A stretch of DNA of 51,533 nucleotides. Origin: Planctomycetota bacterium. Lineage in GTDB: Bacteria > Planctomycetota > J058. The translations under genes and the position numbers were made by a program. Each line of letters begins with the position of its first letter. Positions within the stretch are counted from its first letter, which is position 1. The notes below the pieces were generated by a model. That model saw nothing but the letters and a program-made list of their open reading frames with translations. It did no database searches and was not told the origin of the DNA. Where the stretch lies: assembly GCA_019636275.1 (NCBI GenBank), contig JAHBXY010000053.1:1-51533 (forward strand). The letters run 5' to 3'. This document shows, one piece after another, positions 47,449 through 51,533 of this stretch.

Positions 47449-48732
47449 TCACAGCCCCAGGAACGCGTCGACCCGCCGCAGGATGAACCCGAAGGCGAAG
47501 CAGGCCGTGTCGTGGTCGCCGGCGAGGACGTATGTCTCCGGGCCGCCCATGGCGCGGCGCAGGCGCAGCCCGCAGGCGGTCGGCACGAGCGTGTCCTCGG
47601 CGCCAAGGAACAGGAGCACCCGCGACGGATCGACGTGCGGCGCCAGCCGCAGGGGGTCGGTGCGCACGTGGCGGCGCAGGTCGGCCGCCAGCGCCTCGGC
47701 CTCGAGCCCCGCCGCCGCCCGGGCCTCGCGCCAGGCGACGACCGAGGGCTCCTCGCTCGTGGCCAGGATCACGGGCAGGTCGCCGCCCGGCAGGAGCAGC
47801 GCCGCGCGCTCGACGCGCGGCTCGACGGCGAGGAGGACCGCCCCGTAGATCCCGCCGGCCGAGACACCCACGTAGACCACGCGCGACACCTCGGCGCGGC
47901 CGGCCAGCGCCTCCACGGTCGCGCGCCCGAGCGCGACGGCGGCCGCGAGCTTGCGCTCGAGCCCCGGCCCGTCGAGGTCGGGCTGCATGAACAGCGCGTC
48001 CGGGACCACCACGGCCGCGTGGGCCCCCCGGCGGGCGAAGCGCGCCGCCAGCCAGCGCGCGGCGAAGGCCGCCTCGAGCGGCGGCGTCATCACGACGAGC
48101 GGCCGCGCGCCGGGGCCGTCGGCGCGCGTGACCTCGAGCGTCGCCAGCATCGCGGGCTCGTCCTCGAGCCGCAGGGCCGCCACCTCGCCCGGCCCTGCGG
48201 CGGCGAGGGCGGCGTCGACGCGGGCCGCCAGCGCGGGCGACCAGGCCGGCACGTCGTAGCGGGCGCGGTCCTCCTCGGCGAGCGGTCGCGCCGGCCGGGG
48301 CGCCGGGTCCTGCGCCCAGCGCTCCCTCACGAGGCCCCAGGGCGGCCCGGGGCCGGGCGGCGCGCGCCAGACGTCGACCTGCCGCGGCGAGCGCTCGCGC
48401 GCCGGCGGACCCGTCCAGAAGAACAGCGCCCTGGCCGGGTAGCCCACGAGCGCCTGGACCGCGTAGCCCAGGGCGATCCCGGGCGCCGTCGCGATGTCGA
48501 CCGCGAGCGGCAGGTCCACCCATGGCGTGGCCCAGGCCAGGGCGGCGACGGGCGTCAGCCCCACGACCAGCGGGGCGGACGCGATCCAGCCGGCGTACTT
48601 CGCCCCGACCGCCAGCGGGCCGGCCGGCGCGGGCGCCTCCTCGAGGTGCGCGAGCCCGGCGTTGTGGTGCTCGAGCGCGAACGAGCAGCCGCCCGCCAGG
48701 GCGACGGCGAGGAGCGCGGCCCTGCTGCGCAC
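47449..48732 (-). CDS. Lipoprotein alpha/beta hydrolase
   Basis: 427 residues from GTG 48732, chosen because AAGGAGGT precedes it; the frame is open further up but has no ribosome site. Lipobox LAVALAGGC near residue 16. Hydrophobic segments follow (VGLTPVAALAWATPW, IALGYAVQALVGYPA). A hydrolase domain occupies the C-terminal half with nucleophile elbow GVSAGG, an acidic LGAEDTLVP and a terminal GDHDTACF histidine. Divergent from a LysR gene, its likely regulator. Substrate unknown. Confidence 0.82.
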   Translation of the reverse strand: MRSRAALLAVALAGGCSFALEHHNAGLAHLEEAPAPAGPLAVGAKYAGWIASAPLVVGLTPVAALAWATPWVDLPLAVDIATAPGIALGYAVQALVGYPARALFFWTGPPARERSPRQVDVWRAPPGPGPPWGLVRERWAQDPAPRPARPLAEEDRARYDVPAWSPALAARVDAALAAAGPGEVAALRLEDEPAMLATLEVTRADGPGARPLVVMTPPLEAAFAARWLAARFARRGAHAAVVVPDALFMQPDLDGPGLERKLAAAVALGRATVEALAGRAEVSRVVYVGVSAGGIYGAVLLAVEPRVERAALLLPGGDLPVILATSEEPSVVAWREARAAAGLEAEALAADLRRHVRTDPLRLAPHVDPSRVLLFLGAEDTLVPTACGLRLRRAMGGPETYVLAGDHDTACFAFGFILRRVDAFLGL

Positions 48733-48845
48733 GGGGGACCTCCTTGCGCCGCGGCGCCCTCCCGTGGTACCCCTCCGGGCGGCGACGCGGCGACGAAATC
48801 GGGGTGAATCGGTCGTTAAGCGTGGCTTCATGAGAGGAGGTCGCC

Positions 48846-49799
48846 ATGAGCGGCGAGGCGACGGCGCGCGAGGTGGAGCGGCGGGTGCGCGGCGTGCGGC
48901 TGCACCAGCTCGAGGGGTTCTTCCACGTGGCCACCCACGGCGGCTTCGCGCGCGCCGCCGCCGAGATGCCGTACCCGATCACCGAGCCTGCCCTGCACCA
49001 GCAGGTGCGCAAGCTCGAGCGCGCGCTCGGCGCGTCGCTGCTCGTGCGCGGGCCCGGCCGACGGATGGTCACGACCGCCGAGGGCCGGGCGCTGCTCGCG
49101 TTCGTCAGCCCCTACTTCGACGGGCTGCCGCGCGTCCTGCGCGGGCTCGCCGGCGCGGGGGCGGGCGAGCTGGCCGTGGGCACCGAGCCGCTGCTGATCG
49201 AGGGCCTCGTGGCCGACGCCCTGGCCGACCTGCGGGCGCGCGTCCCCGGCTGCCGGCTGCAGCTCCTCGAGCTCGACCCGCCGGCGATCTGCGCCGGCCT
49301 CGAGCGGGGCGAGCTCGATGTCGGGCTCGCCAGCCTCTCCGCCGCGCCCGGCCGCCTGCGCTACGAGCCGCTCGGCCGCCTCGGGCTGGCGCTCCTCGTG
49401 CCCGCCCGGCACCCGCTGGCCGCGCGCCGGCCGCCTCTGCGGGCCGAGCACCTCGCCGGCCACGGGTTCGCGGTCTACGCGCGCGGCACCGAGGGGCGCG
49501 CCTTCACCGAGGGGGCCCTCGGCCGCGCCGGCGTGCGCCTGGAGGTGGCCGCCGAGGTGAGCACCGCCGCGGCCATGCGCGCGCTCGTGCGCGCCGGCCT
49601 GGCCCCGGCGTTCGTGCCGTCGCTCACGCGCCCGCGCGCCGCGCGCCGGCGCCTGCGCGACGGCGTGGTCGTGTTCGACCTGACCGGCGCCGCCGCCGGC
49701 CAGCCGGCCTTCGGGCTCCTCACCCGCGACGCCCCGCTCTCGGGCCTCGCCGCCCGCTTCGCCGAGCTGACCCGCGCCCGCGCGGGGCGCGCGGGCTGA
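48846..49799 (+). CDS. LysR-family transcriptional regulator
   Basis: 317 residues. N-terminal winged HTH (LHQLEGFFHVATHGGFARAA, LHQQVRKLERALGASLLVRG) and a C-terminal effector-binding domain (LLALVPARHPLAARRP-like region, SLTRPRAARRRL). ATG 48846 has GAGAGGAGGT before it. It lies 113 bp from and divergent to the hydrolase gene, the standard layout for a LysR regulator and its target. The stop TGA begins a dispersed repeat. Confidence 0.93.
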   Translation: MSGEATAREVERRVRGVRLHQLEGFFHVATHGGFARAAAEMPYPITEPALHQQVRKLERALGASLLVRGPGRRMVTTAEGRALLAFVSPYFDGLPRVLRGLAGAGAGELAVGTEPLLIEGLVADALADLRARVPGCRLQLLELDPPAICAGLERGELDVGLASLSAAPGRLRYEPLGRLGLALLVPARHPLAARRPPLRAEHLAGHGFAVYARGTEGRAFTEGALGRAGVRLEVAAEVSTAAAMRALVRAGLAPAFVPSLTRPRAARRRLRDGVVVFDLTGAAAGQPAFGLLTRDAPLSGLAARFAELTRARAGRAG

Positions 49800-49966
49800 C
49801 CGCGCTCACCGCTTGATCCGAGCGCGAAGCGAGCAGATCGAGCGGTGGCGCGCATCCCCGAGCGAAGGCGGCGAAGCGGGCCGGAGCGAGGGCGACAGGT
49901 GCGTCACTGCGGATCGGAGCAAGGGTCCCGCTCCTCGGACATCACCACTGGCGACGGCCGCTGTGA
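49797..49966 (+). repeat. Dispersed repeat, copy 2
   Basis: 170 bp, about 90% identical by eye to 11708-11880, starting at the TGA stop of the LysR gene. The same CGAGCGAAGGCGGCGAAG and GGAGCAAGGGTCCCGCTCC blocks are present. Confidence 0.92.
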
Positions 49967-50074
49967 CAGGTCCGGGCCGCCGCCCCGGTCGTGAGCCCGG
50001 GCCTGCCGGACCCCTGCGCTAGACTGGAGGGTGGACCGAGAGAGCGCCGCGCCGCAGGGGCGGACGAGGGACGG

Positions 50075-51533
50075 ATGAACCAGCCCCTGAGGGCCGACGA
50101 CGACGCGCGCGACGACGACGACGCCCCCGGCCCCGACGACGCCGCGCCCGCCACCGGCCCCGGCCCCACCTACCAGGGCTTCGCGCTCGACCGCTTCCAG
50201 CGCGACGCGATGACCGCGATCGCCCGCGACCACAACGTGATCGTCGCCGCGCCGACCGGCGCGGGGAAGTCGCTCATCGCCCACTACGCGATCGAGCAGG
50301 CGCTCGCGCGCGGCAAGCGCGTGATCTACACGGCGCCGATCAAGGCGCTCTCGAACCAGAAGTACCGCGAGCTCACGGAGGCCTTCCCCGGCCGGGTGGG
50401 GATCTCGACCGGCGACGTGTCGATCGACGCGCAGGCGCCGGCCGTGATCATGACCACGGAGATCTTCCGCAACACGATCTTCGACGACCCGGACCGCTTC
50501 GACGACGTCGCCTGGGTGATCTTCGACGAGGTCCACTACCTCGACGACGCCGACCGCGGCACGGTGTGGGAGGAGTCGCTGATCTTCGCCCCGGCCAACG
50601 TGCGGGTCGTGGCCCTGTCGGCCACGGTCTCCAACCTGCACGAGTTCGCCGCCTGGCTGCAGGAGGTGCGCGGCTCGCGCGTCGAGGTCGTCCTCGAGAC
50701 CCACCGGCCCGTGCCGCTCTCCGTGCACGCCTTCTCCACCGAGGGCGGCCTCAGGCCCCTGTCGCAGGTGCACCAGCTCCGCCCCGGCGCCCGCCCGCGC
50801 GGGCGCCGCGTGGTCGAGAGCGGGCGCGGCTACCAGGAGCGCGCCTGGCGCCGCCTCGTGCAGCTCATCGCCGAGCGCGACCACCTGCCCTGCCTGTTCT
50901 TCCTCTACTCGCGCGACGCCTGCGAGCGGCTGGCGGAGGCCTGCCAGGGCGAGCGCCTGGTCCGCTCGCGGCAGGCCAGCGAGGCCGCGCGCGCCGAGTT
51001 CCAGCGCCTGGCCCGGGCCTTCGAGCTCGACCCGCGCGACCCGGTCGTGACGCAGCTCGAGCGGCTCGCCAGCAAGGGGATCGCCTATCACCACGCGGGG
51101 ATCCTCCCCGCGCTCAAGGAGGTGGTCGAGCGCCTGTTCACGGCCGGGCACATCCGGCTCCTGTGCGCCACGGAGACCTTCGCGCTGGGCGTCAACATGC
51201 CCGCGCGCTCGGTGGCCTTCGAGGGGCTGAAGAAGTTCGACGGGCGCGAGCGCGTGCCGCTCAAGACGCGCGAGTTCCAGCAGATGGCCGGCCGCGCCGG
51301 GCGGCGCGGGATCGACGAGCAGGGCACGATCTACGTCACGTTCGACCCCAACCGCGACGAGCCCAACGTCTACACGGGGATCGTCACGGGCCGCGTCGAG
51401 CCGGTCGAGAGCCAGTTCAACCTGTCCTACGGCACGCTCGTGACCCTGTGGGGGCGGCTCGGCGACCGGATCTACGAGGCCTGCGAGCGCTCCTTCGCCA
51501 GCTACCGCGCCCGGCAGCGGCGCGTGCGCCGCG
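50075..51533 (+). CDS. Ski2/Mtr4-like DEAD-box helicase, N-terminal part
   Basis: 486 codons seen; runs off the window with no stop. After an Asp/Pro-rich ~30-residue leader the helicase motifs are APTGAGKS (I), DEVHY (II), SAT (III), then TFALGVNMPAR, and QMAGRAGRRG (VI), all in Ski2-type order, with a beta-hairpin-like insertion following. Such proteins unwind RNA or DNA for decay or repair. ATG 50075. The missing C-terminus (expected DSHCT domain) lies beyond the window. Confidence 0.92.
   Translation, partial: MNQPLRADDDARDDDDAPGPDDAAPATGPGPTYQGFALDRFQRDAMTAIARDHNVIVAAPTGAGKSLIAHYAIEQALARGKRVIYTAPIKALSNQKYRELTEAFPGRVGISTGDVSIDAQAPAVIMTTEIFRNTIFDDPDRFDDVAWVIFDEVHYLDDADRGTVWEESLIFAPANVRVVALSATVSNLHEFAAWLQEVRGSRVEVVLETHRPVPLSVHAFSTEGGLRPLSQVHQLRPGARPRGRRVVESGRGYQERAWRRLVQLIAERDHLPCLFFLYSRDACERLAEACQGERLVRSRQASEAARAEFQRLARAFELDPRDPVVTQLERLASKGIAYHHAGILPALKEVVERLFTAGHIRLLCATETFALGVNMPARSVAFEGLKKFDGRERVPLKTREFQQMAGRAGRRGIDEQGTIYVTFDPNRDEPNVYTGIVTGRVEPVESQFNLSYGTLVTLWGRLGDRIYEACERSFASYRARQRRVRR

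Noticed and set aside
47512..48807. Plus-strand frame opposite the lipoprotein hydrolase
   Set aside because: Low-complexity Arg/Gly/Ala translation; the other strand has a signal peptide and catalytic motifs.

Overview
The window is about 51.5 kb of very GC-rich DNA (roughly 70% or more by eye). It most resembles a member of the Planctomycetota. The best evidence is the DUF1549/DUF1553 gene followed by a DUF1501 gene at 6.1-9.2 kb, a pair that is a hallmark of that phylum. Lipoproteins, short zinc-ribbon proteins, a TPR protein and a leucine-rich-repeat protein fit too. No 16S gene is present, so the assignment is inference.

Backbone, left side (1-13.1 kb): a hybrid histidine kinase, a lipoprotein, an FHA-GAF-HD-GYP signalling protein, a predicted lipoprotein aminopeptidase, the DUF1549/DUF1553 and DUF1501 pair, a TerB-like protein, a small alpha/beta hydrolase and an MglA-like GTPase whose frame appears shifted. 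Between the DUF1501 and TerB-like genes lies a 281-bp fold-back element whose arms are built from a hexanucleotide microsatellite.

Integrated element (13,093-34,763): a 76-bp perfect direct repeat made of the 3' part of a tRNA-Arg(CCG) gene and its terminator bounds about 21.6 kb. The intact tRNA is at the right end beside a tyrosine integrase gene. Inside are an HUH rolling-circle-type Rep with two small upstream ORFs, a MORC/MutL-type restriction system (cytosine-C5 methylase, DUF4420 PD-(D/E)XK nuclease, an unrecognised Cys/His protein, Z1 helicase and GHKL ATPase), an LRR protein, an HNH nuclease operon, a TRL-like lipoprotein and an XRE regulator. There are also two stand-alone proteins that look like DnaB N-terminal domains, an excisionase-like HTH protein with a very acidic tail and an AAA-like ATPase. 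The integrase reading frame crosses attR. In the predicted excised circle it would continue in frame into the ORF at the left end and then abut the Rep operon, which suggests coupling of excision to replication.

Backbone, right side (34.8-51.5 kb): rpsT, a TPR protein, def, ribF, a secreted protein, an isocitrate/isopropylmalate dehydrogenase family gene, a tiny lipopeptide gene beside a GA microsatellite, a frameshifted small membrane-protein gene, a DUF326 copper-binding-type protein, glgX, a secreted protein, a predicted selenoprotein thioredoxin (Trp-Sec-Gly-Pro-Cys with a hairpin just after the UGA), an IS630-family insertion sequence exactly at its stop codon, a lipoprotein hydrolase divergent from a LysR regulator, and the start of a Ski2-like helicase. 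A dispersed repeat of 120-173 bp occurs three times, each copy beginning at the stop codon of the preceding gene.
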